Source: Candidatus Odinarchaeota archaeon (GTDB lineage Archaea > Asgardarchaeota > JAGGXT01). From it: a stretch of DNA of 5,333 nucleotides. A model generated the notes under the pieces. The model saw nothing but the letters and a program-made list of their open reading frames with translations. It ran no database searches and was not told where the DNA came from. This document shows, piece after piece, positions 5,310 through 5,333 of this stretch. Made by a program: the position numbers and the translations under genes. Where the stretch lies: the NCBI GenBank assembly GCA_021162905.1, contig JAGGXT010000223.1:1-5333 (forward strand), in the 5' to 3' direction. How positions within the stretch are numbered: position 1 is the stretch's first letter; each line of letters starts with the position of its first letter.

Positions 5310-5333
5310 TTATTAACGTATTAAGCCATTAAT

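Noticed and set aside
5291..5333. AGGAGGA on the plus strand as the ribosome-binding site of another gene at the window end
   Set aside because: No ATG, GTG or TTG lies at a suitable distance, and stops (TAA) follow. The purine run is the complement of sequence just downstream of the minus-strand TATA box.
1..5333. CRISPR arrays, tRNA/rRNA genes, insertion sequences, long direct repeats
   Set aside because: I looked for repeated units, terminal inverted repeats, tRNA-like stems and transposase motifs and saw none. The window is almost entirely coding.

Overview
The window holds a compact four-gene plus-strand operon for a soluble, iron-sulfur-rich redox complex, followed by one convergent minus-strand gene for an unrelated FAD enzyme. 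The DNA is AT-rich, with heavy use of AGA (Arg) and ATA (Ile) codons. Start codons are mixed (GTG, TTG, GTG, ATG) and purine-rich Shine-Dalgarno (SD) sites are clear. An archaeal-type TATA element lies about 50 nt upstream of the minus-strand gene, and T-rich tracts without a strong hairpin follow its stop. Together these fit an anaerobic, possibly thermophilic archaeon better than a bacterium. That is inference: the protein families also occur in strictly anaerobic bacteria, and I cannot name a taxon.

Layout. Positions 1-114 are the 3' end of an upstream gene cut by the window edge, possibly a hydrogenase maturation protease. Positions 92-502 encode an HdrC-like protein with two [4Fe-4S] sites. 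Positions 508-1404 encode an HdrB-like protein with two complete CCG domains. Positions 1404-2135 encode an SdhB/FrdB-like subunit with one [2Fe-2S] and two [4Fe-4S] motifs. Positions 2132-3787 encode an SdhA/FrdA-like flavoprotein with its dicarboxylate-site residues intact. The genes overlap or nearly touch (TAGTG at 1402-1406, ATGA at 2132-2135), so they are probably co-transcribed and translationally coupled. Positions 3788-3848 are a short convergent spacer. Positions 3849-5249 (minus) encode a CrtI-like NAD(P)/FAD oxidoreductase.

How it may work. Together the four operon proteins carry the modules of methanogen thiol:fumarate reductase: TfrA, plus TfrB, in which the [2Fe-2S], 4Fe-4S and HdrB-like parts are fused. 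Here the TfrB part is spread over three polypeptides. No membrane anchor or cytochrome b subunit is present, so the complex is most likely cytosolic. It would couple fumarate/succinate at the flavoprotein to a thiol/disulfide or another low-potential carrier at the HdrB-like subunit. Unusual points are an Asn where covalent-FAD enzymes have the flavin-linking His, a roughly 95-residue N-terminal extension with a very short C-terminus on the flavoprotein, and a fourth Cys that turns the usual [3Fe-4S] site of the B subunit into a predicted [4Fe-4S] site.
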